From assembly GCA_015490455.1 (NCBI GenBank), contig WFXU01000069.1:1-41375 (forward strand): a stretch of DNA of 41,375 nt, in the 5' to 3' direction. Within the stretch, counting starts at the first letter, position 1. Every line of letters starts with the position of its first letter. A program made the position numbers and the translations under genes. The stretch comes from Hyphomicrobiales bacterium. GTDB lineage: Bacteria; Pseudomonadota; Alphaproteobacteria; Rhizobiales; Devosiaceae. The notes beneath the pieces were generated by a model. It was not told the DNA's origin, did not search any database, and was given only the letters and a program-made list of their open reading frames with translations. Shown in pieces: positions 25,831-33,609 of this stretch.

Positions 25831-26340
25831 TTATTGGTTGCGTAATAGTGAAATGGCCGCATCTAACGACCGGGCCAGCAAATTATCATTTGCCGGCAAA
25901 CTGGTGTTTGGTTTGATCCTAGCACCCTCCATCATCGGGAAAGTGACGATGGAAATTTCCCAAAGATTTAATTGAAAAATATAGCGATAACCGCTAATGC
26001 GGTCTCGTCTTGCTTTTTCGGTCTTAAAGCCAATTGAAAGTCCATCAATAGCGCCATTATTAATTAGATTTTTTAACTCCCGCGCCCTGTTAATTTTAGG
26101 CAATAATCTTCCCTGCACCCATAGGCCAAATCCGTCCTCACATATATTTTCCCATATTCCCACTGGCTCTTTAGGATCGTGCTGAAATAATAATTTTATC
26201 GGATTATTTTTTTTATTAGCCAGAGATTTTCTAAAGGCTCCCGGCTTTATAATATCTCCTCCCTGATCTGGTCGGTTAAATATTGCAGCATAGCCGGAGA
26301 AACGGCCATTTTCGTCAATAGGAATTGATGCAATATTCAT
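25831..26340 (-). CDS. GTA g4 prohead protease
   Basis: A 169-residue HK97 prohead protease (peptidase U35 type). The opening 'GRFSGYAAIFNRPDQGGDII' precedes the catalytic His54 in LFQHDPKEPVG and Ser102 in DGLSIGFK. It matures the capsid protein. It overlaps the 61-residue gene upstream by 4 bases. Confidence 0.93.
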   Translation of the reverse strand: MNIASIPIDENGRFSGYAAIFNRPDQGGDIIKPGAFRKSLANKKNNPIKLLFQHDPKEPVGIWENICEDGFGLWVQGRLLPKINRARELKNLINNGAIDGLSIGFKTEKARRDRISGYRYIFQLNLWEISIVTFPMMEGARIKPNTSLPANDNLLARSLDAAISLLRNQ

Positions 26341-26522
26341 TTTTTACTAGTCCTTTTTTTGCTTTTTGCTGGCTTATTATTGCTATTTCTTGCTCTATTT
26401 GGCGCTCTGTTTTTTGCTGAACTGCTTAATGTTCCTGCCAAATTCCACGCAAATTGACGAAAAACCTGTTTTGGATCTTTTGCCAGATTATTTGTATTTT
26501 TAGACACAAACATATTATTCAC
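26337..26522 (-). CDS. Small basic protein in the GTA cluster
   Basis: A 61-residue protein, strongly basic in its last 30 residues (NRARNSNNKPAKSKKRTSKK). The N-terminal half is 'KDPKQVFRQFAWNLAGTLSS'. It overlaps g3.5 by 8 bases and g4 by 4, so it is probably translated with them. I do not recognise a family, and there is no equivalent in the standard R. capsulatus list. A DNA- or capsid-interior-binding role is a guess from charge only. Confidence 0.65.
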   Translation of the reverse strand: MNNMFVSKNTNNLAKDPKQVFRQFAWNLAGTLSSSAKNRAPNRARNSNNKPAKSKKRTSKK

Positions 26523-26709
26523 CCCGCTTAAATAGTCGATTTAGAGACGCAATTTCCGCAACAAATTCATTAAATCTCTTATGCGCATTGGCTAATTCCT
26601 TTAACGCCCAGAACAATAGGCCGCTTGCCCCACTTGCCCATAAAAAAAGCGCTAAATGCGCTAAATCTCCTCTTTCGGATATTAATTTTGTTAATTCATC
26701 CATTTTCAT
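26515..26709 (-). CDS. GTA g3.5-like small membrane protein
   Basis: A 64-residue protein with one hydrophobic segment (LAHLALFLWASGASGLLFWAL) and a charged C-terminal helix. It sits 4 bases after the portal gene, the position of R. capsulatus g3.5. Its role is unknown. Confidence 0.75.
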   Translation of the reverse strand: MKMDELTKLISERGDLAHLALFLWASGASGLLFWALKELANAHKRFNEFVAEIASLNRLFKRGE

Positions 26710-26713
26710 TCTT

Positions 26714-27892
26714 TCATCTATTATTATTCATTGTTGCAATTCCAAGCTGCTCGCGTTTTTCCTCATCGCTTAAAAAATTAGCCTCACTTATACGTTTCCA
26801 TAAAAGTGCCCTATCTTCGCTAATAGCTTCAATTGAAGTAAAATCTGCTTCTATTTGCACTTCTTCTTTGAAAGTCGGAGCCAGCCAATTAGAAATATTA
26901 GCGCTGACACGGCGCACAAGCGGCAAGATAGTTTGTCGCCAAAATGCCCGATTTGCCTCAGCATAATTGGCATAAGTATTATCGCCGGGAATGGCTAATA
27001 ACATTGGCGGCACGCCAAATGCTAAGGCTATATCTCTTGCTGCGGCATTTTTTGCTTCAATAAAATCCATATCTTTTGGAGAAAGGGCGATGGTTTTCCA
27101 ATCAAGCCCCCCTTCCAGTAACATTGGCCTACCGGCATTATTTGTTCCCTGAAAACTATTTTCTAATTCTCTTTTCAGACGCTCAAATTGATCGCTATTA
27201 AGATTACCACTTGCCGCCGAATAGACCAGTGCACCAGAGGGGCGCGCGCCATTTTTTAATAAGGCTTTATTCCATTGAAGAGCAAAAGCGAAAATTTCTA
27301 AACTTTCCTTTGCGGCTTCAAAGGGTGAGGCGCCATAATAATCATTATTGGGATGGAACAGTTTAAGATGTAAAATAGAAGGAATTATATGTTTAGTCTG
27401 GCTGATTTTACGCCTTTTATTTCCGGCAATATATTCATAGGCAATTGGCCAGCCATCTTTGCCGGCAATAAGTTTCATCCTGTCTGGCCTTAGGTCAAAT
27501 AGGGCTTTTACCTCATTTTCAACAATTATTGCCTCTAAATAAGCATTGCCTGATAGCTGCAAATATGAATATAGGCGCTCTAATATTTCAGGCCCTGATG
27601 AATGAATATTTGGCCTTTTTAATAATTCCATTAATGGGTGATTTGTAAGATTTTCACCATTGGATATTATTTTAAGCGGCACGCGTGCAGCTGCCTGTGC
27701 AATCATTCTAACACAGCGATGAATAATTGGATTTTTTGTAAAACCACTGGCGGCCGAACTATTATCCGCGTCAAATCCGCCATGAGCTAGATCTGTAAAG
27801 GTAAAAAATGACTGTGTTTTTTTCTCCAATTCAATATTTTTTTTTGCCAAATTTGTCCGCCCGCCTAAAATGCGGTTAATCCAAGAGGCCAT
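26714..27892 (-). CDS. GTA g3 portal protein
   Basis: A 392-residue HK97-type portal protein. Landmarks are 'FTKNPIIHRCVRMIAQAAAR', 'LMELLKRPNIHSSGPEILER', 'LQLSGNAYLEAIIVENEV', 'MKLIAGKDGWPIAYEYIAG', 'YYGASPFEAAKESLEIFAFA' and 'ALAFGVPPMLLAIPGDNTYA'. It forms the ring for DNA entry and exit. GGAGAAG before the ATG supports the start. Confidence 0.95.
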   Translation of the reverse strand: MASWINRILGGRTNLAKKNIELEKKTQSFFTFTDLAHGGFDADNSSAASGFTKNPIIHRCVRMIAQAAARVPLKIISNGENLTNHPLMELLKRPNIHSSGPEILERLYSYLQLSGNAYLEAIIVENEVKALFDLRPDRMKLIAGKDGWPIAYEYIAGNKRRKISQTKHIIPSILHLKLFHPNNDYYGASPFEAAKESLEIFAFALQWNKALLKNGARPSGALVYSAASGNLNSDQFERLKRELENSFQGTNNAGRPMLLEGGLDWKTIALSPKDMDFIEAKNAAARDIALAFGVPPMLLAIPGDNTYANYAEANRAFWRQTILPLVRRVSANISNWLAPTFKEEVQIEADFTSIEAISEDRALLWKRISEANFLSDEEKREQLGIATMNNNR

Positions 27893-27951
27893 TAAACTTC
27901 TCCGTAAAATTATTTTAAGATTTTGCGCAATTATTATTCTCTAAAACTGCC

Positions 27952-29220
27952 TTAAACAGATCGAACCATAGGATTTATTTTATTAAGCAATAATTCGCTA
28001 AGCGCCCAAACCAGCGCATCAACCCTATCTGGAGAATGCCCATTACTAATCCCGTTGGGCGTAAAGGAACACATTTCATCTTCCAACTCATCAAGGCCAA
28101 AACGATGATAGACAAGTCCACGAAAATATAGTGCCGCAACAGGTTCAGCCCGCACCCATTTTGCGCGGGTAGCACGCACATTTATGACGGGAATTTTCCA
28201 ATCTATTTGCCTAATCATTTGTTCTACCATCTCCCCGCCCTGATTAACTTCAGCAATAACAGCATCAGCATTAAACATATTATAGGCATCGGCCACTATT
28301 TTTGCCCAAATAAGAGGTTTTGCCGGTTTAATGGTTTTGTCGGCTAAAATTATTGCCTTTTCCCCAAAATTCGCAGCAACAATAATGCCACAACCATCAG
28401 ATTTTTTATGCGCTGTTGCGGGCGGATCCACTGCAATAATTATTCTTTCCAGCGGAAAATTCTCATTTGTCTTTATTGCCTCAATTTGCCCGCGTGACCA
28501 CAAAGCATCAGGTAAATCTTCAATTAGCTCTCCATCTAATTCCTGCCGCCCCAATATCGATCCTTTATAGCGTTCAACTATTTGTGTTAAAAAGGAAGGC
28601 GCTAAATTAGCTTGATTTTGCGCCGTTTTCATTTTGGTTACAATAGTGTTTTTATCATTAAGCAAGCGCTTTATTAATTTAGTTGGGCGCGGGGTGGTTG
28701 TTGCTAATTGGCGTGGTTTATTGCCTAAGCGTAGGGCGAATTGCAACATATCCCACGCTTTTTCGGCATTTGGCCATTTGCCAATTTCATCACACCAAGC
28801 AGCAGCAAATTGCGGTCCACGAAAACGTTCTGCTTCTGAACCGGACATTAAATGCGCCTCCACCCCATTAGGCCAAATCAGAATATTGCGCTGGCGATCA
28901 AATTTAGGCCTTTTTTTCTTAGGGGCAATATTTAATATTCCACTTTCCCCCTCTACCATTATGGCGCGCGCCTGATTTATGGTTTGACCAACTAGGGCAA
29001 TGGGTGAAACAGCATTTTTAGCGGTTGCTAAAGAGCGCACCCACTCGGCTCCGGCGCGGGTTTTACCAGACCCTCTACCGCCCATTAACAACCAGGTAGT
29101 CCAATCACCATTTGGCGGCAATTGCTCTTTTCGTGCCCATAAGTCCCAATCATAAATGACTTCTTCAACTTCATCATCTGATAAAGCGGCGATTAATTGT
29201 TCGGCATTTTCTAGGGTCAT
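27952..29220 (-). CDS. GTA g2 large terminase
   Basis: A 422-residue protein. The ATPase domain has Walker A GGRGSGKT (residues 47-54) and a Walker B region AAWCDEIGKW. The nuclease domain has acidic residues in IIAVDPPATAH, VIAEVNQGGEM and SPDRVDALVWALSEL. It pumps and cuts host DNA into heads; GTA terminases lack sequence specificity. It follows g1 by 35 bases. Confidence 0.95.
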   Translation of the reverse strand: MTLENAEQLIAALSDDEVEEVIYDWDLWARKEQLPPNGDWTTWLLMGGRGSGKTRAGAEWVRSLATAKNAVSPIALVGQTINQARAIMVEGESGILNIAPKKKRPKFDRQRNILIWPNGVEAHLMSGSEAERFRGPQFAAAWCDEIGKWPNAEKAWDMLQFALRLGNKPRQLATTTPRPTKLIKRLLNDKNTIVTKMKTAQNQANLAPSFLTQIVERYKGSILGRQELDGELIEDLPDALWSRGQIEAIKTNENFPLERIIIAVDPPATAHKKSDGCGIIVAANFGEKAIILADKTIKPAKPLIWAKIVADAYNMFNADAVIAEVNQGGEMVEQMIRQIDWKIPVINVRATRAKWVRAEPVAALYFRGLVYHRFGLDELEDEMCSFTPNGISNGHSPDRVDALVWALSELLLNKINPMVRSV

Positions 29221-29255
29221 AAATTGATTAGGTCTTAAATTACCACCACTAAGAT

Positions 29256-29519
29256 TTAATTTTCCCTTAACTGTCTGATTCTATCGGTTAGCTTTTGTCT
29301 TAATTCATCAAGCTCACGCGAGCGTTTTTTATCAGCTTTGCGATTTTGTTCTTTCTGATCCAGATCAATAAGTTTTTCTAAATTTCTGGTGATAGTTCCA
29401 AGCAGCGTAATTTCTTTGCTTCCATGCTTGCCCATATCTTTCTCCAAAAGGGTAATTTGTTTTTCTAATACATAAAATAAGCGCCTTATAAGCGCTAAGC
29501 GATCCGGTAATTCACTCAT
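29256..29519 (-). CDS. GTA g1 small terminase-like protein
   Basis: An 87-residue charged helical protein ('RRLFYVLEKQITLLEKDMGK', 'LLGTITRNLEKLIDLDQKEQ' and a coiled-coil end). Position and size match R. capsulatus g1, the diverged small terminase subunit of the packaging motor. No strong ribosome binding site is visible upstream of 29519. Confidence 0.85.
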   Translation of the reverse strand: MSELPDRLALIRRLFYVLEKQITLLEKDMGKHGSKEITLLGTITRNLEKLIDLDQKEQNRKADKKRSRELDELRQKLTDRIRQLREN

Positions 29520-29532
29520 AAATCACTAGCCA

Positions 29533-29602
29533 CAGAGTTAGATGTCAAAGATATATTTAATGCGCAAAAGCAACGCATCTTTGTCTTTAAGCCGCAACTC
29601 TG
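29533..29602 (-). promoter_or_regulatory. Nested inverted repeats before GTA g1
   Basis: Three arm pairs fit one another: CAGAGTT (29533-29539) with AACTCTG (29596-29602); CAAAGAT (29546-29552) with ATCTTTG (29577-29583); ATGCG (29560-29564) with CGCAT (29574-29578). They could form a hairpin in the g1 leader or an operator. Confidence 0.45.
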
Positions 29603-29801
29603 CGACCATGAACAAACTATAAATCATCTATGTGACGGGTGGATAAGTTATTTTATTTTGTTAATATTTCCTATTTTTCTATTCGGATTTCTCTATTATT
29701 TTGGGCCCTAAAGATGATGCAAATATATGTGATAGGCTGACACTTACTAAATTTGGCGAATCCCTATATTATGACCAAATGTCCATCAAAATAATCTGAG
29801 A

Positions 29802-29854
29802 GTTCGCTATAGATAGGGGCACGCGCAATATATGGGCATAATGGGATAGCGAAC
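29802..29854. promoter_or_regulatory. 9-bp inverted repeat before fliK
   Basis: GTTCGCTAT (29802-29810) and ATAGCGAAC (29846-29854) are a perfect inverted repeat 35 bases apart, ending 40 bases before fliK. It is a candidate operator or leader hairpin. Confidence 0.45.
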
Positions 29855-29894
29855 CTGATAAAGTAGACATAATGGGAATATATGAGGTCTGCAA

Positions 29895-31733
29895 TTGAAA
29901 ATAGTCAGCGATAGTTCTGCAAATATTAATTCACCTCGCTCAAGCGCTTTGCGCGCTTTGGGCTTAAGGCCGGGTCAGACCTTTATTGCGCAAGTAGTTT
30001 CTAACACGCCAGATGGATTAACCCAACTAAAAATCGGCTCCCAACAAATTAGCTTAAATCTTCCCAGTAAACCCCAACTTGGGGTTATGTTAAAATTTCT
30101 ATTCCAATCAGGCGGGGCAAAACCGCAAATCACCCTATTAGGACAAACAGAACAAAGGGGCAATATTGCCCAAGCACAGAAAGAACAAAATTTAACAACT
30201 AGTTATAATAAAATAAGCTATAACAAACAATCAAATAATCAACCCCAAGCACAAATTATTAATGAAATCGCCAAAAAAAATACAAAACAAATAGAAGCAG
30301 GAAAAATTGAGCCACCCCCCATAAGAGCCACACCAACCCAGCAATTAGTAGCGGATAAGGCCAATATGCAAATTTTACACAATGCACCCACAAATATTGC
30401 GGCCAATATTTATAAACAAACTGCTCAAATTCTCCCCCAATCTAGCGCGCCAGAGCAAACGGTTACAAATAATATTATATTATCACAATCCGTAATATCA
30501 AAACTAAAATTACTGCCAGGACAAATAGTTAGCGCTAAAGTTAGCGGCAAAACTAGTCAGGGGGCGATAAATTTTATTATTGGGCAGCAGGCTTTTTCTG
30601 CCTTTATTGGAGCAGATCCACCCATTGGAACTATTTTGCAATTTGTGGTTCGTAAAGAAGGCAGGCAATATAGATTAGTGTTAAATAATATTTTACAAAA
30701 TTCACTTTTGCAAACCAATGATAAAAATATTGCAATAGGTAAAGTTTCATCTGCTGAAAAAACTAATAATCCAGTTACCGCCCCTATAACAAGCCCAACT
30801 GCTCAAGCTCTCTTTCTTTCACTTCCTATGGCGATTGCCAGACAAGATAGCATATTTGCTCTATTTGCAAATTTATTAAATTTACAAAAAGAAGGTTTTT
30901 CTACCAATAAAGCAATTCCGCAAAATATAAGAAATATAGCCCAATCATTACTAAGCGGCCAATTAAAATTTGATATACCCATTTCCGGAGAAGCGTTAAG
31001 AGGCTCTATTTTACGCTCAGGAATTTTTTTAGAAGGTATATTATCGGGCAAACCAAGCTCACAATTAAACCAGCTTTTGGCGCAAAAGGCAGATATAAAA
31101 TCACTATTATTAGCCCTTCGTAATTCACTTGTTAAATGGCAGGGTGAACAATATGGCCCTAATAAGCCTGATATAAACCGCCCCCCTCCTCCTATTAGGG
31201 GCCCTTATCCGCGCTCGCAACTGCCCAAAAGTAAAAATTTGGCGAATATGGGAGATGTAAAATCTTTGAGCAATTCTTTACTATCACAAACCGATGCCGC
31301 TCTTGCACGCATAAAACTATTTCAAATCAGCTCATTACAAGATAACCCTACTCGTTTGGGCACAAATTATGAAATCAATCTTGAACTACCCTTTTCCTAT
31401 GGTAGTGAAAATAATATTATTAGATTTCAAATTTTTAGAGATACAAACTGCAAAAATAATAATATTGAGGATAGTGGCTGGAATATGCGTTTTTCAATGA
31501 ATATTGCGCAAATGGGTGAAGTAGGAGCAAATATTTCCTATATGGCTGGAAAGATTGGAGCCTTAATTTGGGCTGAAAAATATTCAACAGCAAATAGATT
31601 AAATAAATTTATTCCCTCATTATTAGAAGGTCTGCAAGCGCGCGGTTTAGAAATAAATTTTGTTAGAATTAAGCATGGAATACCGGATAATGAAGCTAAA
31701 TCATCTGGCGAAATAATGGATAATAAATTATGA
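29895..31733 (+). CDS. fliK: FliK-like flagellar hook-length control protein
   Basis: A 612-residue protein. It has a long Gln/Asn/Pro-rich middle and a C-terminal Flg_hook domain (about 490-600) with 'LELPFSYGSENNIIRFQIFR', 'WNMRFSMNIAQMGEVGANIS' and 'LLEGLQARGLEINFVRI'. FliK is an exported ruler that switches flagellar export from hook to filament. The start is a TTG at 29895 with GAGG 9 bases upstream; no in-frame ATG is better. It overlaps the FlhB-like gene by ATGA. No other flagellar gene is in the window. Confidence 0.85.
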   Translation: MKIVSDSSANINSPRSSALRALGLRPGQTFIAQVVSNTPDGLTQLKIGSQQISLNLPSKPQLGVMLKFLFQSGGAKPQITLLGQTEQRGNIAQAQKEQNLTTSYNKISYNKQSNNQPQAQIINEIAKKNTKQIEAGKIEPPPIRATPTQQLVADKANMQILHNAPTNIAANIYKQTAQILPQSSAPEQTVTNNIILSQSVISKLKLLPGQIVSAKVSGKTSQGAINFIIGQQAFSAFIGADPPIGTILQFVVRKEGRQYRLVLNNILQNSLLQTNDKNIAIGKVSSAEKTNNPVTAPITSPTAQALFLSLPMAIARQDSIFALFANLLNLQKEGFSTNKAIPQNIRNIAQSLLSGQLKFDIPISGEALRGSILRSGIFLEGILSGKPSSQLNQLLAQKADIKSLLLALRNSLVKWQGEQYGPNKPDINRPPPPIRGPYPRSQLPKSKNLANMGDVKSLSNSLLSQTDAALARIKLFQISSLQDNPTRLGTNYEINLELPFSYGSENNIIRFQIFRDTNCKNNNIEDSGWNMRFSMNIAQMGEVGANISYMAGKIGALIWAEKYSTANRLNKFIPSLLEGLQARGLEINFVRIKHGIPDNEAKSSGEIMDNKL

Positions 31734-31993
31734 GCGAAGAAGAAAATATTGCTGTAGCGCTAAATTACAATAAGGACAAAGATGAAGCGCCTAAAATTGT
31801 TGCTAAGGGATATGGAGAGGTAGCAAAAAGAATAATTGAGCTGGCAAAGGAAAATGATATTATAATTGAGACCAATCCAATGCTTGCGGAGGCGCTTAGC
31901 GGAGTTGAACTGGATGAAACCATACCAATTGAACTTTATGAGGCGGTAGCCGAGATTATTGGCTTTGTTTTACGCACTAAAAATCAACTATAA
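31730..31993 (+). CDS. Small FlhB C-terminal-like protein
   Basis: An 87-residue protein resembling the cytoplasmic tail of FlhB/YscU ('AVALNYNKDKDEAPKIVAKG', 'RIIELAKENDIIIETNPMLA' and 'IPIELYEAVAEIIGFVLR'). It lacks the membrane part and the NPTH self-cleavage site. Such stand-alone tails (YlqH/FhlB type) commonly sit beside fliK and may act in the export substrate switch. Translation is coupled to fliK. Confidence 0.88.
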   Translation: MSEEENIAVALNYNKDKDEAPKIVAKGYGEVAKRIIELAKENDIIIETNPMLAEALSGVELDETIPIELYEAVAEIIGFVLRTKNQL

Positions 31994-32092
31994 TTCTTCT
32001 GTTTTCTCAGTAACTCCCCCGCTCCCCTACTCTTCCAAAGGCCCGTCCTGCACAGAATTGTATCCTTCACGGATGACAAATTATCTGCTAAA

Positions 32093-32130
32093 TGGGGGTG
32101 GCCGTAATATTTTTCTAAAAACCGCCCCCA
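32093..32130 (-). terminator. GC-rich hairpin at the end of the cassette
   Basis: TGGGGGTGG (32093-32101) pairs with CCGCCCCCA (32122-32130), one G-T pair, with a 20-base loop. The arm at 32122-32130 lies within the last codons of the 497-residue gene (stop 32115) and the loop is AT-rich. It is a likely two-way terminator between convergent units. Confidence 0.5.
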
Positions 32131-33608
32131 GTCTTAAAGCCTTTATTTTTTCTTGAACCGTAAGAGCCAGAACGTCTTGGGCGGGAAAAGGAAGAAAAAT
32201 CAGACGAACGAGAAGAAGAATATCTACCAAAAGAGGAGCTCCAAGGAGATTTTACATCAAAAGACCGTGATTTTCTTGAGCGACCTCTTTTTCGCGGCAT
32301 AAAAGAAGAATCCCAATCTGCACCGGAGCGCCAAGTTTGACTATTTTGCCATTGCTGCCAGTAAATAGCTGCACTAATTGCTCCGGATAAAAATTCTTTT
32401 AATAGGCTACCGGCCAAATCATTTCTGCTAAAACTAGAGAGGGGATCATCAAAGCGTGCTCTTTTGAATTCCCATTCAATATCTTCTAATTCGCGTCTTC
32501 TTTGCCCCAAAATTCTAAGGCGCTCCCTATATGATCTAATATCAGGCTCTTCCTCCTTTATGGCTTTTCTAATATTTTCTATTTTTTTAACCAAATTATC
32601 ATCATCTTTAATGCTGGTAATAGTGCTACGCTCAAATAAAAGCCTGATATTTTGTGCCTGCATTATTTTTTCAAGCTGAATAATGGCTTTTTCCAATTCG
32701 GGTGAGCGCCCCTCAGCCAGCAAATTATATTTTTGCGCAATCTCATCACGCTCATCTTCCAATTTTGCCATTAATTTGGTTAGTTCTTCTGATTTTGCTT
32801 GGCTTTGCTCTAATATTTTACGCACCCTTTTGCCGCCCGCTTTATCAATTGCCCTTTTTTCTATAAGTTCAACCTTATCAAGTGCTTTTTGCGCTAATTC
32901 CTGCTGATATTGCGCATGTTCCCTAAGTCTTATTGGAATCTCATTGAGCATAGCAAAATTAGGCCTTGCCTGATTATAGCCTATTAGGCTTGCGACTTTG
33001 CCATCAAGCCAGCGAATTAAATTAGAGGCTTTATAATCTTTGGTGCCATATTTTTTGTTCCATAAATAGATAAATAAATCATCATCACGATAGGGTTGAC
33101 CTTTTTCTTCGCGAGTTTTCTCAGCTAGTTCGGTTTTCTCTAAACTTCTTTGCGCAATTTCTGCTAATTTCTCATATTTTTCTTTGGCTTTTTGATAGGT
33201 TAAATCTTTTTCTAATTCGGCGATAATTTTTTTAGAAAGAACATTAAGTTCATTCTGCGCCTTTTTTATTTTTTCTAAAAGAGCTTGATGATTTTTTGCC
33301 TCTAAAGCAATTTTTTCATCAAGTTCTTTTAGCTGATTTTCAAGCCTTTGAAGCTGAGCTTCATGCGCTTCCAATACTCTATGGGCTCTTTTTTCTGCTC
33401 CAAATAATTGCGAGCCTAATTCTTTCCTGCTTTTAGCGTCTAATTGTAACTCAATTAACTGTCTTATAAGCACGCTTTCTTTTTGCTTAAATTGTGCTAC
33501 CTTTTTGTTTGATAGGGCTAATCGGCGCGAAATATCCTGCTCCTCCCGGCGAATTTTATCTATTGCCTTATCCAGTTTTCTTAAAGCCTGAGGTCCACTT
33601 AATGCCAT
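32115..33608 (-). CDS. Coiled-coil protein with Ser/Arg/Gly-rich tail, cassette gene 3
   Basis: A 497-residue protein that I do not assign to a characterised family. Residues 1-120 and about 260-395 are long coiled coils (for example 'REEQDISRRLALSNKKVAQF'). A middle section (about 150-235) is less regular ('DDDLFIYLWNKKYGTKDYKA', 'GYNQARPNFAMLNEIPIRLR'). The last 65 residues are rich in Ser, Arg, Gly, Phe and Tyr and end 'FKTGGGF', like the glycine-rich ends of some TPM-domain membrane proteins. There is no signal peptide or clear membrane helix. It starts 1 base after the membrane protein gene, so it is in one operon. Disordered SR/FG-like tails can drive self-association; that is inference. 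Confidence 0.75.
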   Translation of the reverse strand: MALSGPQALRKLDKAIDKIRREEQDISRRLALSNKKVAQFKQKESVLIRQLIELQLDAKSRKELGSQLFGAEKRAHRVLEAHEAQLQRLENQLKELDEKIALEAKNHQALLEKIKKAQNELNVLSKKIIAELEKDLTYQKAKEKYEKLAEIAQRSLEKTELAEKTREEKGQPYRDDDLFIYLWNKKYGTKDYKASNLIRWLDGKVASLIGYNQARPNFAMLNEIPIRLREHAQYQQELAQKALDKVELIEKRAIDKAGGKRVRKILEQSQAKSEELTKLMAKLEDERDEIAQKYNLLAEGRSPELEKAIIQLEKIMQAQNIRLLFERSTITSIKDDDNLVKKIENIRKAIKEEEPDIRSYRERLRILGQRRRELEDIEWEFKRARFDDPLSSFSRNDLAGSLLKEFLSGAISAAIYWQQWQNSQTWRSGADWDSSFMPRKRGRSRKSRSFDVKSPWSSSFGRYSSSRSSDFSSFSRPRRSGSYGSRKNKGFKTGGGF

Positions 33609-33609
33609 T

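Larger units (their letters stand above)
15076..29519 (-). mobile_element. RcGTA-type gene transfer agent cluster
   Basis: About 14.4 kb of continuous minus-strand genes follow the Rhodobacter capsulatus GTA order: g1, g2 terminase, g3 portal, g3.5, g4 protease, g5 capsid, g6, g7, g8, g9, g10, g10.1, g11, g12, g13, g14, g15. One extra small gene sits between g3.5 and g4, and an endolysin closes the run. Most boundaries overlap by 1-8 bases or are close. No integrase, excisionase, repressor, replication gene or attachment repeat is visible, so it is a domesticated GTA, not a temperate prophage. GTAs package random host DNA in small heads and pass it to relatives. Every frame is open. Confidence 0.93.
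29520..29894. promoter_or_regulatory. Divergent control region: GTA / fliK
   Basis: A 375-base gap with no supportable gene, lying between the GTA start (minus) and fliK (plus). It holds nested inverted repeats at 29533-29602, a 9-bp inverted repeat at 29802/29846 and a repeated 10-mer (cataatggga at 29837 and 29868). I see no convincing -35/-10 pair for either gene. TTGACA at 29549-29544 on minus lies close before g1 without a good -10. Confidence 0.55.

Noticed and set aside
15076-29519. Cluster considered as a temperate prophage
   Set aside because: No integrase, repressor, replication module or attachment repeats; gene order and small tape measure match RcGTA exactly.
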